DNA of 64,000 nt from Neomegalonema perideroedes DSM 15528 (lineage in GTDB: Bacteria; Pseudomonadota; Alphaproteobacteria; Rhodobacterales; Rhodobacteraceae), in contig NZ_KB893653.1 of the NCBI RefSeq assembly GCF_000374145.1, positions 505,495 to 569,494 of the forward strand. Direction: 5' to 3'. Below, in pieces: positions 55,344 to 64,000 of this stretch. Numbering within the stretch: the first letter of the stretch is position 1; each line of letters opens with the position of its first letter. The position numbers and the translations under genes were made by a program. The notes below the pieces were generated by a model that did no database searches, was not told the DNA's origin, and was given only the letters and a program-made list of their open reading frames with translations.

Positions 55344-57125
55344 ATGTCGAGCATTCTGGCGCAGGCCCGCGATCGCGATCTGAACGCTGAGGACGCGCCT
55401 TATTACTTCAACTCCGCTCACTGGCGCGCCATCGACGGCGCGCTGCAAGGCGTCGCGGCTCGACTCGGCCTGATCGTGATCTCCGGCCCGACGGGTTCGG
55501 GCAAATCCACCGTGATGCGCGCCATCACCCAGCAGGCGGGCGACTCCATCCGCTTTCTGACTCTGCCTTACGCCAATCTCGGCGTGATGGAGTTCGTCAA
55601 CTTCATCGAAAAGGGCTTCGACGCCGCCAAGGGCGTGCCCGACGCCCGCAGCAACGCCGAGGCCGTCAAGCGCTTCACGCTCATGCGCGCCGAGGCGGGC
55701 GAAAGCCTCGTGATCCTCATCGACGAGGCTCAGAATCTCTCCGAGGAGGTGCTGGAGAATCTGCCGCGCCTTCTGCGCTTCGGCGCCGATAAGAAGGGCC
55801 GTCCCATCGGTCTGCAATTCGTGCTGATCGGCGGCGACGAGCTGACGCGCAAGCTCTCGGAGCCGCGCTTCGACGGCGCCCGCGCCGCCGTGGGGGCGCA
55901 TTTTCAGCTCCGCAACTTCACGCGCTCCGAAATGGAGGCCTTCCTCAAACGCCGCCTCGCGCCCATCGCGCGCATGACCAGCGAGCCCATCACGCCCGAA
56001 GGCGTGGACGCTCTGGCGCTCTATACGGCGGGCAATCCGCGGCTTTTGGGCATGGTCTGCGCCCATGCGATGCTCTTCGCCGCCGAGACTCCCGGCCGCT
56101 CCATCGATCAGGACATGGTCGAAGAGGCCGCCAAGGCGCTCATGCTGGAGCCCAAGCCGGAAGGCCCGCCCGTCGACGACGAGCCGCATGGCGAGCCGCT
56201 GCTCCACGCCGCGCCCAAGATCGAGCTGAATTTCGGCGACGGCGCCGACGACGCCGACGAGGCGCCCGAGGAGGACGAGGACGAAGATCCCGACGTCTGG
56301 AGCGAAGGCGACCGCTCCTTGCGCCGCCGCCGCAAGCAAAGCGTCTCCGAGCAGCTCGGGGCGAAGGTCAAAGGTCTGGTCGGCAAGCGCGAGATCTTCG
56401 AGGACGGGCGCAAGAAGACCGCCGCCTCCAACGGCGCTGGCCGCAAGGGCGGAGTCCGTCGTCCGCGCACCCGCGCCCGGGGCCGCGGCCGCGACGCCAT
56501 GCGCTGGGGCGTGCGGGTCGGCGTGATTCTGGCGGCTCTGGCCGTGCTGATCGGGCTGAGCGGCCCGGCCGGCCGGGCCTATGACGCCGTGAGCGGCTCC
56601 ATCGTCGCCTGGCTGGATCCGCCTCCGGCGCCGACGCCCATCGGCCTCGGGGTCGGCGTGGACGGCGCGCTCGCGGAGGCCAAGCCTCAGGAGCCGGGGA
56701 TCATGCAGGCGGTCAAGGGCGTTTTGCTGCGCGGCGTGGACACGGTGCAGCTCTGGCTCTTCGGCGCGGTGGACGCCCCCATCATGGAGGCCTTCAATCT
56801 GCCGCTCGGCGAGATGCGCAAGATCCTCATGCTGAGTCTGGTGGACACCGATCCGCTCACGGCTTCGGCGGCCTACGCCCTCGACGGCGAGCGCTATTTC
56901 GAGATGAGCCAATATATCGAGCCGCGCAGTCAGAACGCCTACGATTCCTATCGCCGCGCTCTGGCGCTCGACGAAAACAACGAAGTCGCCAAACGCGGCG
57001 TGGAGCGGCTCGCGGGGATTTACGAAACCCTGTCCGAGAAGGCCCGCGCCGACCGCGACTGGAACACCGCCAATCTGCTCTATGCGCGGTCGGTCTCCAT
57101 GCGCGACCTCGCGCCCATCCGCTGA
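55344..57125 (+). CDS. ExeA-like AAA ATPase with membrane anchor and TPR-like tail
   Basis: The 593-residue protein starts with an ExeA/GspA-type ATPase: Walker [10 protein letters not shown] (about 48-56), Walker [13 protein letters not shown] (about 126-137), and an arginine-rich sensor region ([13 protein letters not shown]). Then come an Asp/Glu-rich linker (about 295-320), an Arg-rich segment, one membrane helix ([20 protein letters not shown], about 390-409) and a periplasmic C-terminus ending in a TPR-like pair ([20 protein letters not shown]). ExeA proteins help build secretion pores across peptidoglycan, but no secretin or GspB gene lies here. The start follows GGGAGCGGAGAG. Confidence 0.8.
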   Translation: MSSILAQARDRDLNAEDAPYYFNSAHWRAIDGALQGVAARLGLIVISGPTGSGKSTVMRAITQQAGDSIRFLTLPYANLGVMEFVNFIEKGFDAAKGVPDARSNAEAVKRFTLMRAEAGESLVILIDEAQNLSEEVLENLPRLLRFGADKKGRPIGLQFVLIGGDELTRKLSEPRFDGARAAVGAHFQLRNFTRSEMEAFLKRRLAPIARMTSEPITPEGVDALALYTAGNPRLLGMVCAHAMLFAAETPGRSIDQDMVEEAAKALMLEPKPEGPPVDDEPHGEPLLHAAPKIELNFGDGADDADEAPEEDEDEDPDVWSEGDRSLRRRRKQSVSEQLGAKVKGLVGKREIFEDGRKKTAASNGAGRKGGVRRPRTRARGRGRDAMRWGVRVGVILAALAVLIGLSGPAGRAYDAVSGSIVAWLDPPPAPTPIGLGVGVDGALAEAKPQEPGIMQAVKGVLLRGVDTVQLWLFGAVDAPIMEAFNLPLGEMRKILMLSLVDTDPLTASAAYALDGERYFEMSQYIEPRSQNAYDSYRRALALDENNEVAKRGVERLAGIYETLSEKARADRDWNTANLLYARSVSMRDLAPIR

Positions 57126-57148
57126 GGCGCGTCGGAGGCGCCTGACCG

Positions 57149-57172
57149 GGCCGCCCCCCGAGCGGGGCGGCC
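57149..57172 (+). terminator. Candidate terminator after the ExeA-like gene
   Basis: GGCCGCCCC (57149-57157) pairs with GGGGCGGCC (57164-57172) around CCGAGC. Only TTG follows, so termination would be weak. Confidence 0.5.
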
Positions 57173-57292
57173 TTGTCCGCCCTCTGCGCGCGGATTCCCT
57201 CGGGCCCGTCGCCTTGACGCGGCCTGCGCCGCCCTCCACCTTCGGAGAAGGCGGCGCCTCGTCGCCTGCGGTTCTCTGAGCGGGGAGGCGGC

Positions 57293-58546
57293 ATGAGCGC
57301 GCAGCGGCAGGTTTTGACCTGGGGTTTTCTGCTTCTTGTCTTCGTCGGGTTGTTTCTGCTGCTGGGCGCGGTGATCACGCCTTTTCTGGCGGGCATGGCG
57401 CTGGCCTATTTCCTCGACCCGGTGGCCGATCGTCTGGAGCGGCGCGGATTTTCGCGGCTCTGGGCGACGGCGCTGATCACCATCCTGCTGCTGACGAGCG
57501 TGATCCTCTTCGGCGCTCTGGTGGGTCCGGCCATCGCGGCGCAGACGGCGGGGCTGATCGAGAGCGTTCCGGGCTGGTTCGCCTCGGCCCGCGACTGGGC
57601 CATGGGGCTGCTCGGCTCGACGGGGCTTCTGGAGCGGCTGAACGTCGATTTAGGCTCGGGCGGCGCGGACGTCGGCTCGACCGTCGGCTCGACGCTGGCC
57701 AGCGTGGGCGACGCCGCCGCCACGGGCGGCGTGCAGATCGCGAAGACCGTCCTGAGCGGCGGCGCGGCTTTGGTCGGCGCGGTCGCCAATACGGCCATCG
57801 CTTTGGTGGTCGCCTTCTACATGCTCCTCGACTGGGACCGCATGGTGAAGGCCATAGACGCCTGGCTGCCGCGCGACCATGCTCCGGTCATCCGTCGGCT
57901 GGCGCGCGAGATCGACGCCGTGCTGGCGGGATTCGTGCGCGGACAATTGCTGGTCTGCCTGATTCTCGGAACCTATTTCGCCATCGTCCTGACTTTGGTC
58001 GGGCTGAATTACGGCTTGCTGATCGGCATTTTCGCGGGTCTGATCTCCTTCATCCCCTTCGTGGGCTCGGCGACGGGGCTTCTGCTCTCGGTGGGCGTGG
58101 CGCTCAGCCAGTTCTGGGGCGACTGGATCATGGTGGCGGCGGTGGCGGGCGTCTTCCTCTTCGGCCAATTGGTCGAGGGGAATTTCCTCTCGCCCAAGCT
58201 GGTGGGCGACCGGGTGGGCCTGCATCCGGTCTTGCTGATCTTCGCCTTATCGGCCTTCGGCTCGCTCTTCGGCTTCGCGGGGATGCTCATCGCGGTGCCC
58301 GCGGCTGCGGCCATCGGCGTTCTGGCCCGCTATGCGCTGGAGCGCTATTTCGAGAGTCGGCTCTATAAGGGCGACGCGCCCGACGCTCAGGCCGAGGCCG
58401 ACGCCGCCGCCATGATCGCGGCGGTGACGAAGGATCAGGATAAGGCCGAGGCCGCCGCCGTGGTGGCCGCGGTCATGACCGACGTGGCCCGCGAGGCCAA
58501 AGGCGACGACGCGGTCGGGCCGCCGCCCAAAACCTCGCCCTCCTGA
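57293..58546 (+). CDS. AI-2E/PerM-family membrane transporter
   Basis: The 417-residue protein has about eight membrane helices. PFLAGMALAYFLDPVADRLERR near residue 25 and the loop plus helix LIGIFAGLISFIPFVGSATG are typical of the AI-2E (PerM/TqsA) family. SPKLVGDRVGLHPVLLIFAL is the conserved C-terminal region. Members export autoinducer-2 or exchange ions; the substrate here is unknown. A ~70-residue Ala/Asp/Glu-rich cytoplasmic tail follows. GGGGAGGCGGC upstream of 57293 is the ribosome-binding site. Confidence 0.88.
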   Translation: MSAQRQVLTWGFLLLVFVGLFLLLGAVITPFLAGMALAYFLDPVADRLERRGFSRLWATALITILLLTSVILFGALVGPAIAAQTAGLIESVPGWFASARDWAMGLLGSTGLLERLNVDLGSGGADVGSTVGSTLASVGDAAATGGVQIAKTVLSGGAALVGAVANTAIALVVAFYMLLDWDRMVKAIDAWLPRDHAPVIRRLAREIDAVLAGFVRGQLLVCLILGTYFAIVLTLVGLNYGLLIGIFAGLISFIPFVGSATGLLLSVGVALSQFWGDWIMVAAVAGVFLFGQLVEGNFLSPKLVGDRVGLHPVLLIFALSAFGSLFGFAGMLIAVPAAAAIGVLARYALERYFESRLYKGDAPDAQAEADAAAMIAAVTKDQDKAEAAAVVAAVMTDVAREAKGDDAVGPPPKTSPS

Positions 58547-58572
58547 GCTTGGCCTTAAGAGCGAGGGCCTTC

Positions 58573-58601
58573 TCGTCATGAGAACGTCATAATCAGGTCG
58601 T
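58573..58601 (+). promoter_or_regulatory. Pho-box-like triple repeat upstream of ppk1
   Basis: TCGTCAT (58573-58579), ACGTCAT (58584-58590) and a degenerate AGGTCGT (58595-58601) occur with an 11-bp period. PhoB binds 7-bp CTGTCAT-like repeats with 4-bp spacers. The site lies 58-86 bp before the ppk1 ATG, a good place for activation under phosphate starvation. Confidence 0.55.
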
Positions 58602-58658
58602 TAGCCCTTGGAGCCGACGGCCTCTCCCGGTTCCCAAGATTCGCACAGGCAGGACGCC

Positions 58659-60869
58659 ATGAGCTTTGACGCCTCCGTTTCGACCGCCCTCGTTCCCGCC
58701 GCTCCGGCGGAGAGCTTCGGCGTCGGCCCCGTCGCCCCGGATGATCCCGCGCGCTTCTTCAATCGCGAACTCTCCTGGCTGGAGTTCAATCAGCGGGTGC
58801 TGGAATCGGCGCAGAACCCGGAGCATCCGCTCATGGAGCGCCTGCGCTTCCTCGCGATCTCCGGCAGCAACCTCGACGAATTCTATACGGTGCGCGTGGC
58901 GGCTCTGCGGGGCCTGCTGCGGCGCGGAGTCAGCACCCGCAGCGTGGACGGGCTCGCCCCCGCCGAGCAGCTCGCGCAGGTGGACCGCCGCTGCCGCGAG
59001 CTGATGGAGGCGCAGCAGCGCGGCTGGACCTCTCTGCGCGACGAATTGGAGGCCGCCGGAGTCTCGGTGGTGGGCGCCGAAGGAATCTCGGCGGAGGACC
59101 GCGCTTGGGCGCGCGAGCGCTTCATGTCGGAGATCTTCCCGGTCCTGACGCCGCTCGCGGTGGACCCGGCCCATCCTTTCCCCTTCGTGGCGAACAAGGG
59201 CTTCGGATTCATGCTGGATCTGAAGCGCAAGATCGGCGGCGCCTCCATGCGGGCGCTGCTGCTGATTCCCTCGCAGCTGCGCCGCTTCCTGCGCATGCCC
59301 GACGCGCCCGGCGCCGAAGGCGTCTCGCCGCGGCCTTTGCGCTTCATGTCCATCGACAGCATCATCGACCTGAATCTCGACCGGGTCTTCCCCGGCTATG
59401 AGGTGCAGTCCGAAGGCGCCTTCCGCATCCTCCGCGATTCCGACATGGAGGTCGAGGAGGAGGCCGAGGATCTCGTCCGCGAATTCGAGACCGCGCTCAA
59501 GCGTCGCCGCCGGGGCGGGGTGATCCGCCTGACCGTCACCGCCGAGACGCCCGATTATCTCCGCGAGATGCTCGCCAAGGAGATGATCGTGGGCACGGAG
59601 GAGATGATCGTCGTGGACCGGATGATCGGCGTGGCCGATCTCTCGCAGCTCATCTCCGACGACCGCCCGGATCTGCTCTGGCGCCCCTACACCCCCCGCG
59701 CCCCCGAGCGCGTGCGCGACCATCACGGCGACATCTTCGCCGCGATCCGGCAAAAGGACATGCTCGTCCATCATCCCTATGAGACCTTCGACGTGGTGGT
59801 GAACTTCGTGCGTCAGGCCGCCGAGGATCCGGACGTGGTCTCGATCAAGCAGACGCTCTACCGCACCTCGCATCAGAGCCCCATCGTGGACGCCCTCTGC
59901 GCCGCCTCCGAGGCGGGCAAGTCGGTCACGGCTTTGGTGGAGCTGAAGGCCCGCTTCGACGAAGCCGCCAACATCCGTCAGGCGCGGCGTCTGGAGCGCG
60001 CGGGCGTGCAGGTGGTCTACGGCTTCATGGATTGGAAGACCCACGCCAAGATCAGCATGGTCGTGCGCCGCGAGCCGCAGGGCATGGCCTATTACACCCA
60101 TTTCGGAACGGGCAATTATCACCCGATCACGGCGCGCATCTATACGGATCTCTCCTTCTTCACCTGCGATCCGGCCTTCGGCCGCGACGCGGCGCAGATC
60201 TTCAACTACATCACCGGCTACGCTCAGCCCGAGGCTCTGGAGGAGCTGGCCTTCGCGCCGCTGACTCTGAAATCCACGATGCTGGACGGAATCCGCGCCG
60301 AGGCCGCGCTCGCCCGCGAGGGGCGTCCGGGCCGCATCTGGGCCAAGCTCAACGCCGTCACCGAGCCCGAGATCATCGACGCCCTTTACGAAGCCAGTCA
60401 GGCGGGCGTGAAGATCGACCTCGTGGTGCGGGGCATCTGCGCCTTGCGTCCGGGGATTCCGGGGCTCTCCGAGAACATCCGCGTGAAGAGCGTGGTGGGG
60501 CGCTTTCTGGAGCATTCCCGCATCATCTGCTTTGGAAACGGCTATAAGCTGCCGAGCAAATCCTCGAAGGTCTACATCTCCTCGGCGGATTGGATGGAGC
60601 GCAATCTGAACCGGCGCATCGAGACTCTGGTCCCGATCCTCAATCAGACCGTGCGCGATCAGATCCTGCTTCAGGTCATGGCGGCCAATCTGAAGGACGT
60701 GGCCAATAGCTGGATCTTGCGTCCTGACGGCTCCTATGTCAAAGCGGAGTCCTCCGGCGAAGGCGCGCCCTTCAACTGTCATGAGTTCTTCCTGAACAAC
60801 CCCAGCCTGTCGGGACGGGGCCGCGCCGGAATCAAGGACGCGCCGCGTCTTGAGGCGGCGCGCGACTGA
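58659..60869 (+). CDS. ppk1: Polyphosphate kinase 1
   Basis: The 736-residue enzyme makes polyphosphate from ATP. FFNRELSWLEFNQRVLESAQ opens the N domain, and NLDEFYTVRVAALRGL is the helical region. The autophosphorylated His is at residue ~481 in YYTHFGTGNYHP, with NYHPITARIYTDLSFF after it, and a second conserved His lies in VVGRFLEHSRIICF. SSADWMERNLNRRIETLVPI near the end binds phosphate. The ATG at 58659 follows AGGA and begins MSFDASVS; a start 51 bp earlier lies close to the Pho-like repeat. Confidence 0.96.
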   Translation: MSFDASVSTALVPAAPAESFGVGPVAPDDPARFFNRELSWLEFNQRVLESAQNPEHPLMERLRFLAISGSNLDEFYTVRVAALRGLLRRGVSTRSVDGLAPAEQLAQVDRRCRELMEAQQRGWTSLRDELEAAGVSVVGAEGISAEDRAWARERFMSEIFPVLTPLAVDPAHPFPFVANKGFGFMLDLKRKIGGASMRALLLIPSQLRRFLRMPDAPGAEGVSPRPLRFMSIDSIIDLNLDRVFPGYEVQSEGAFRILRDSDMEVEEEAEDLVREFETALKRRRRGGVIRLTVTAETPDYLREMLAKEMIVGTEEMIVVDRMIGVADLSQLISDDRPDLLWRPYTPRAPERVRDHHGDIFAAIRQKDMLVHHPYETFDVVVNFVRQAAEDPDVVSIKQTLYRTSHQSPIVDALCAASEAGKSVTALVELKARFDEAANIRQARRLERAGVQVVYGFMDWKTHAKISMVVRREPQGMAYYTHFGTGNYHPITARIYTDLSFFTCDPAFGRDAAQIFNYITGYAQPEALEELAFAPLTLKSTMLDGIRAEAALAREGRPGRIWAKLNAVTEPEIIDALYEASQAGVKIDLVVRGICALRPGIPGLSENIRVKSVVGRFLEHSRIICFGNGYKLPSKSSKVYISSADWMERNLNRRIETLVPILNQTVRDQILLQVMAANLKDVANSWILRPDGSYVKAESSGEGAPFNCHEFFLNNPSLSGRGRAGIKDAPRLEAARD

Positions 60870-60937
60870 CCGAAGCGCGCCTCCGAGCCTGCGAAGCTCC
60901 AAGCGGCCGCCGAGGCCGCTTTGGAGCGAAAGGCGAG

Positions 60938-61282
60938 ATGATGGCCGAAATCGAACGCATGGGCGCAGCGAGCTTCGAGCGGCTGACGCCGCAGGAGGTC
61001 GCGGAGCGTCTGGCTCAGGGCGTCCGGGTGGTGGACGTGCGCGAGCCGGGCGAATATGAAGCCGCCCATATCGAGGGCGCGGAGCTGGTCCCGCTCTCGA
61101 CCTTCGACCCCGACGCCTTCCCGCCCGATTCCGAAGTGGTGTTTCATTGCCGTTCCGGGGGGCGCACGCGGCGTCTGGCCGAGGCGCTGACCGCGCGCGG
61201 CTGGACTCAGGTGACGCATCTGGAGGGCGGCATCCTCGCTTGGGACGAGGCGGGGCTGCCGGTGGTCCGGCCGGCGGATTGA
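60938..61282 (+). CDS. Single-domain rhodanese
   Basis: The 114-residue sulfurtransferase has the rhodanese fold: VVDVREPGEYEAAHIEGAEL, then the active-site C71 in FHCRSGGRTRRLAEAL and the end HLEGGILAWDEAGLPV. The active-site loop CRSGGRT is the usual six-residue type. It moves sulfur from thiosulfate or persulfides to acceptors; the partner is unknown. Two adjacent ATGs (60938, 60941) are both possible. It follows ppk1 by 68 bp and is closed by a strong terminator. Confidence 0.9.
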   Translation: MMAEIERMGAASFERLTPQEVAERLAQGVRVVDVREPGEYEAAHIEGAELVPLSTFDPDAFPPDSEVVFHCRSGGRTRRLAEALTARGWTQVTHLEGGILAWDEAGLPVVRPAD

Positions 61283-61337
61283 GCTTGTCCGGCGCAGCCG
61301 CTCCGGCTTCGCCTCGTGAAATTCGGAGTTCTGGAGA

Positions 61338-61367
61338 AGGCGGGCGCCGCGGCGGCCCGCCTTTTTT
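61338..61367 (+). terminator. Rho-independent terminator after the rhodanese gene
   Basis: AGGCGGGC (61338-61345) pairs with GCCCGCCT (61355-61362) around a 9-base GC-rich loop and is followed by five T. The 327-base gap 61283-61609 holds this terminator, an AT-rich stretch, the FNR-like box and nothing that codes. Confidence 0.9.
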
Positions 61368-61473
61368 CGTGGTTTTGCGGGCGGCGCCCTGAGTCTCCGA
61401 GAAATTAGGTCAGGATAAGAGACTCAATTCTGAGGGGTCTTCTGAAAAAAAACGTCGCAGGTTCGGAAAAATC

Positions 61474-61487
61474 TTGATTTAGGTCAA
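61474..61487. promoter_or_regulatory. FNR/FnrL-like box upstream of gltD
   Basis: TTGAT-TTAG-GTCAA differs from the FNR consensus TTGAT-N4-ATCAA at one base and fits the FnrL form TTGAY-N4-RTCAA. It lies 123 bp before the gltD ATG. A TTTTATG shortly after (about 61497-61503) may be the -10, which would place the box at about -35. Confidence 0.5.
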
Positions 61488-61609
61488 TCTTGCTGTCTTT
61501 TATGCGCGGGCGAGATCGCGTTAAAAAACGCGCCCGCAAGTTCGCCGAGGCCGCCCCAAAAGCGACGCGTCCGGACTTCGACGGCTCATGGGACAGGAGA
61601 CCAGCAGGC

Positions 61610-63070
61610 ATGGCCGGCCAGAAGATGTTGAAGTTCGTCTCGCGCGAACGCCAGAGCCCCGACAAGAGATCCGCCGCGGAGCGCTCCGAGGATTTCGACG
61701 AGATTTATCGCGCCTTCGCCGCCGTCAAGGCGGAGGAGCAGGCGAGCCGCTGCTCGCAATGCGGCGTGCCGTTCTGTCAGACTCATTGCCCTTTGCATAA
61801 CAACATCCCGGACTGGCTCATGCTCACCGCCGAGGGGCGGCTTGAAGAGGCCTATGAGCTCAGCCAGGCCACCAACAGCTTTCCCGAGGTCTGCGGCCGC
61901 GTCTGCCCGCAGGACCGCCTCTGCGAGGGCAATTGCGTGGTGGAGTTCTCCGGCCATGGGGCGATCACCATCGGCGCGGTCGAGAAATACGTCACCGAAA
62001 CCGCTTGGGAGAAAGGCTGGGTCCAGCCGCCCAAGCCCCGCGGCGCCGAGCGTTCGGAAAGCATTGGAATCATCGGCGCGGGCCCGGCGGGTCTGGCGGC
62101 GGCGGAGCGTCTGCGGCGCAAGGGCTTTCAGGTCGTCGTCTACGACCGCCATGACCGCGCGGGCGGGCTGCTGACCTACGGCATTCCCGGCTTCAAGCTC
62201 GAAAAACATGTGATCGAGCGGCGGATCGCAAGCTTCGAGGAGGCGGGGATCGTCTTCCGCCTGAATTGCGAGATCGGCAAGGACGTCAGCTTCGCGGATC
62301 TGCGCTCGCGTCACGACGCGGTGCTGATCGCCACGGGCGTTTATCAGGCGCGCGATCTCGGAGGTCCCGGCTCGGGCCTGCCGGGCGTCGAGAAGGCGCT
62401 GGATTACCTCATCGCCTCCAACCGCAAGAGTTTCGGCGACGCCGTTCCCGCCTTCGACGAGGGCCGCCTCGACGCCAAGGGCAAGCATGTGCTGGTGGTC
62501 GGCGGCGGCGACACCGCCATGGACTGCGTGCGCACGGCGATCCGTCAGGACGCGGCTTCGGTGCGCTGCCTCTATCGCCGCGACCGCGAGAACATGCCGG
62601 GCAGCCAGCGCGAGGTCGCCAACGCCGAAGAAGAGGGCGTGATCTTCGAATGGCTCTGCGCGCCCAAGGCCTTCATGGGGGCCGCCGAGGGCGGCGACCG
62701 CGTCGAGGCGATGAAGGCCGTGCGCATGCGCCTAGGCGAGCCGGGGCCGGACGGCCGCCGCGCGCCGGAGGAGGCGCCGGGCTCGGAATTCCTGCTCGAA
62801 GCGGATCTGGTCATCAAGGCCCTCGGCTTCGATCCTGAGCCGCTGCCGCAGCTTTGGGACGCGCCGGATCTCGAAACCACGCGCTGGGGCACGGTCAAAG
62901 CCGATTTCCGCAGCAAGATGACCAATCTGCCGGGCGTCTTCGCGGCGGGCGACATCATGCGCGGGGCTTCTCTGGTGGTCTGGGCCATCCGCGACGGCCG
63001 CGAGGCCGCCGACGCCATCATGGCCTATGCGGATCAGCGCGCCCAAGCCGCAGGCGTCGCCGCCGAATAA
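61610..63070 (+). CDS. gltD: Glutamate synthase small subunit
   Basis: The 486-residue subunit passes electrons from NADPH to the large subunit for glutamate synthesis. N-terminal Cys motifs for two 4Fe-4S clusters are visible: SRCSQCGVPFCQTHCPLHNN and EVCGRVCPQDRLCEGNC. The FAD fold IGIIGAGPAGLAAAERLRR and the NADPH fold VLVVGGGDTAMDCVRTAIR follow, and the C-terminal FAEGDIM-like motif reads FAAGDIMRGASLVVWAIRDG. The ATG at 61610 fits the family; earlier in-frame ATGs (61490) add an unrelated basic stretch. The stop lies in a 13-bp triplication. The large subunit follows 114 bp later. Confidence 0.96.
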   Translation: MAGQKMLKFVSRERQSPDKRSAAERSEDFDEIYRAFAAVKAEEQASRCSQCGVPFCQTHCPLHNNIPDWLMLTAEGRLEEAYELSQATNSFPEVCGRVCPQDRLCEGNCVVEFSGHGAITIGAVEKYVTETAWEKGWVQPPKPRGAERSESIGIIGAGPAGLAAAERLRRKGFQVVVYDRHDRAGGLLTYGIPGFKLEKHVIERRIASFEEAGIVFRLNCEIGKDVSFADLRSRHDAVLIATGVYQARDLGGPGSGLPGVEKALDYLIASNRKSFGDAVPAFDEGRLDAKGKHVLVVGGGDTAMDCVRTAIRQDAASVRCLYRRDRENMPGSQREVANAEEEGVIFEWLCAPKAFMGAAEGGDRVEAMKAVRMRLGEPGPDGRRAPEEAPGSEFLLEADLVIKALGFDPEPLPQLWDAPDLETTRWGTVKADFRSKMTNLPGVFAAGDIMRGASLVVWAIRDGREAADAIMAYADQRAQAAGVAAE

Positions 63071-63097
63071 GGCCGCCGAATAAGGTCGCCGAACGAG
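63059..63097 (+). repeat. Threefold 13-bp repeat across the gltD stop codon
   Basis: GCCGCCGAATAAG occurs at 63059-63071 and 63072-63084, with a degenerate third copy GTCGCCGAACGAG at 63085-63097. The gltD stop TAA (63068-63070) is in the first unit, and a second TAA follows 13 bp later in another frame. Confidence 0.85.
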
Positions 63098-63184
63098 ATT
63101 TCAGCCGCGCCCTTCAGGCGGCGCGGCGATCCGATTTTCCCCAAGGGGCGGCGCGAAGCCCCCCTCAGGCTGAAAGAGACCGTC

Positions 63185-64000
63185 ATGGCTCAGGATTTCA
63201 CCCTTCCCGCGAATTGGTCGGAGACCCATGAGGCCGAGCGCCGCAAGCTCGCCGAGACCGGCATGTATCGCCTTGAGGACGAGCGCGACAGCTGCGGCGT
63301 CGGCTTCGTGGTGGCCATCGACGGCAAGCCCCGCCGTGAGGTGGTCGAGAACGCCATCGCCGCGCTCAAGGCGATCTGGCATCGCGGCGCCGTCGACGCC
63401 GACGGCAAGACCGGAGACGGCGCGGGCATTCATGTGCAGATCCCGCAGGAGTTCTTCCGCGAGCATGTGCGGCGCACCGGACATGAGCCTCTGCCGGGAC
63501 GTCTGGCGGTGGGGCAGATCTTTCTGCCGCGCACCGATTTCGGCGCTCAGGAGGCCTGCCGCACCATCGTCGAATCCGAAATCATCCGGATGGGCTATTA
63601 CATCTACGGCTGGCGTCAGCCGCCGGTGAACGTCTCGATCCTCGGCGAGAAGGCCAACGCCACCCGCCCCGAGATCGAGCAGATCCTCATCGGCGATCCC
63701 AAGGGCGTCGACGACGAGACTTACGAGCGCGAGCTTTACATCATCCGCCGGCGCATCGAGAAGCGCGTGGCGGCCTCCTCCATCGCGGGCTTCTACGTCT
63801 GCACGCTGTCTTGCCGCTCGATCATCTATAAGGGCATGATGCTCGCCGAGCAGGTCGCGGAGTTCTATCCCGACCTCAAGAACGAGAGCTTCGCCTCCAG
63901 CTTCGCGATCTATCACCAGCGCTATTCGACCAACACCTTTCCGCAATGGTGGCTGGCGCAGCCCTTCCGCATGCTCGCGCATAACGGCGAGATCAACACC
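63185..64000 (+). CDS. gltB: Glutamate synthase large subunit, N-terminal part (cut by window end)
   Basis: From the ATG at 63185, 272 codons are open to the window edge. The product has the class II glutaminase domain of GOGAT. After a 36-residue propeptide-like start, C37 in DSCGVGFVVAIDG is the nucleophile that becomes N-terminal after processing. WHRGAVDADGKTGDGAGIHV and YHQRYSTNTFPQWWLAQPFR, then HNGEIN, are the conserved glutaminase motifs. It releases ammonia from glutamine for the synthase site. The gene follows gltD and should be in the same operon; the order gltD-gltB is opposite to that of E. coli. The FMN/synthase part lies outside the window. Confidence 0.95.
   Translation, partial: MAQDFTLPANWSETHEAERRKLAETGMYRLEDERDSCGVGFVVAIDGKPRREVVENAIAALKAIWHRGAVDADGKTGDGAGIHVQIPQEFFREHVRRTGHEPLPGRLAVGQIFLPRTDFGAQEACRTIVESEIIRMGYYIYGWRQPPVNVSILGEKANATRPEIEQILIGDPKGVDDETYERELYIIRRRIEKRVAASSIAGFYVCTLSCRSIIYKGMMLAEQVAEFYPDLKNESFASSFAIYHQRYSTNTFPQWWLAQPFRMLAHNGEINT

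Overview
This 64 kb window is very GC-rich, tightly packed chromosomal DNA from an alphaproteobacterium, probably of Rhodobacterales-like affinity (Neomegalonema/Rhodobacteraceae style). The lineage call is an inference. It rests on an iscR-cysteine desulfurase-sufB-cupin-sufC-sufD-YIP1-sufS cluster with an Irr-type (ICE) operator, a solitary ctaD followed by a DUF2244 gene, the divergent polysaccharide deacetylase-rppH pair, a gltD-gltB order, and an FnrL-like box. No species can be named from the sequence alone.

Region 1 (1-13.9 kb) is accessory DNA stacked at one tRNA gene. From the left it holds the end of an unidentified proline-rich gene, then a large serine recombinase that has lost its catalytic N-terminus and carries a perfect (AAG)21 triplet run. 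Next comes a complete integrative element of about 12.0 kb (1856-13850). It is bounded by a 15-bp direct repeat, one copy of which is the 3' end of an intact tRNA-Ser(CGA). The element encodes a P4-type tyrosine integrase, an overlapping pair of unknown genes ending in a long hairpin, and an AlpA-type regulator overlapping a primase and a DUF927 helicase. It also has two small conserved genes, a RelE/HigB-type toxin-antitoxin pair and a single-chain MmeI-like restriction-modification enzyme. No capsid, tail or conjugation genes are visible, so it resembles a P4-like satellite or replicative island carrying defence cargo. Paired TGTGGGAA repeats just inside both ends are probably integrase arm sites.

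Region 2 (14-45 kb) is core genome. In order: threonine aldolase, a DCC-family thiol protein, an alpha/beta hydrolase, alaS, gyrB with a LysE-type exporter, a TonB-dependent siderophore receptor, and the deacetylase-rppH pair. Then come maeB, a DUF305 protein, a sugar kinase overlapping rsmA, a DegP-type protease upstream of a two-component system, ctaD, DUF2244, an alcohol dehydrogenase, mgtE, a CoxG-like protein, a membrane protein and an SDR enzyme.

Region 3 (45-64 kb) starts with the minus-strand iron-sulfur assembly operon, running from iscR (53126) down to a HIT protein (45211). Its promoter overlaps an Irr box. Plus-strand genes follow: an alpha/beta hydrolase, (argB on the minus strand), a membrane-anchored ExeA-like ATPase, an AI-2E/PerM transporter, ppk1 with a Pho-box-like triple repeat, a rhodanese, gltD with an FNR-like box, and the first 272 codons of gltB, cut by the window end.

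Core genes often have overlapping or abutting starts and stops, and several stop codons sit inside short tandem duplications. No CRISPR array, rRNA or intact transposon was seen.
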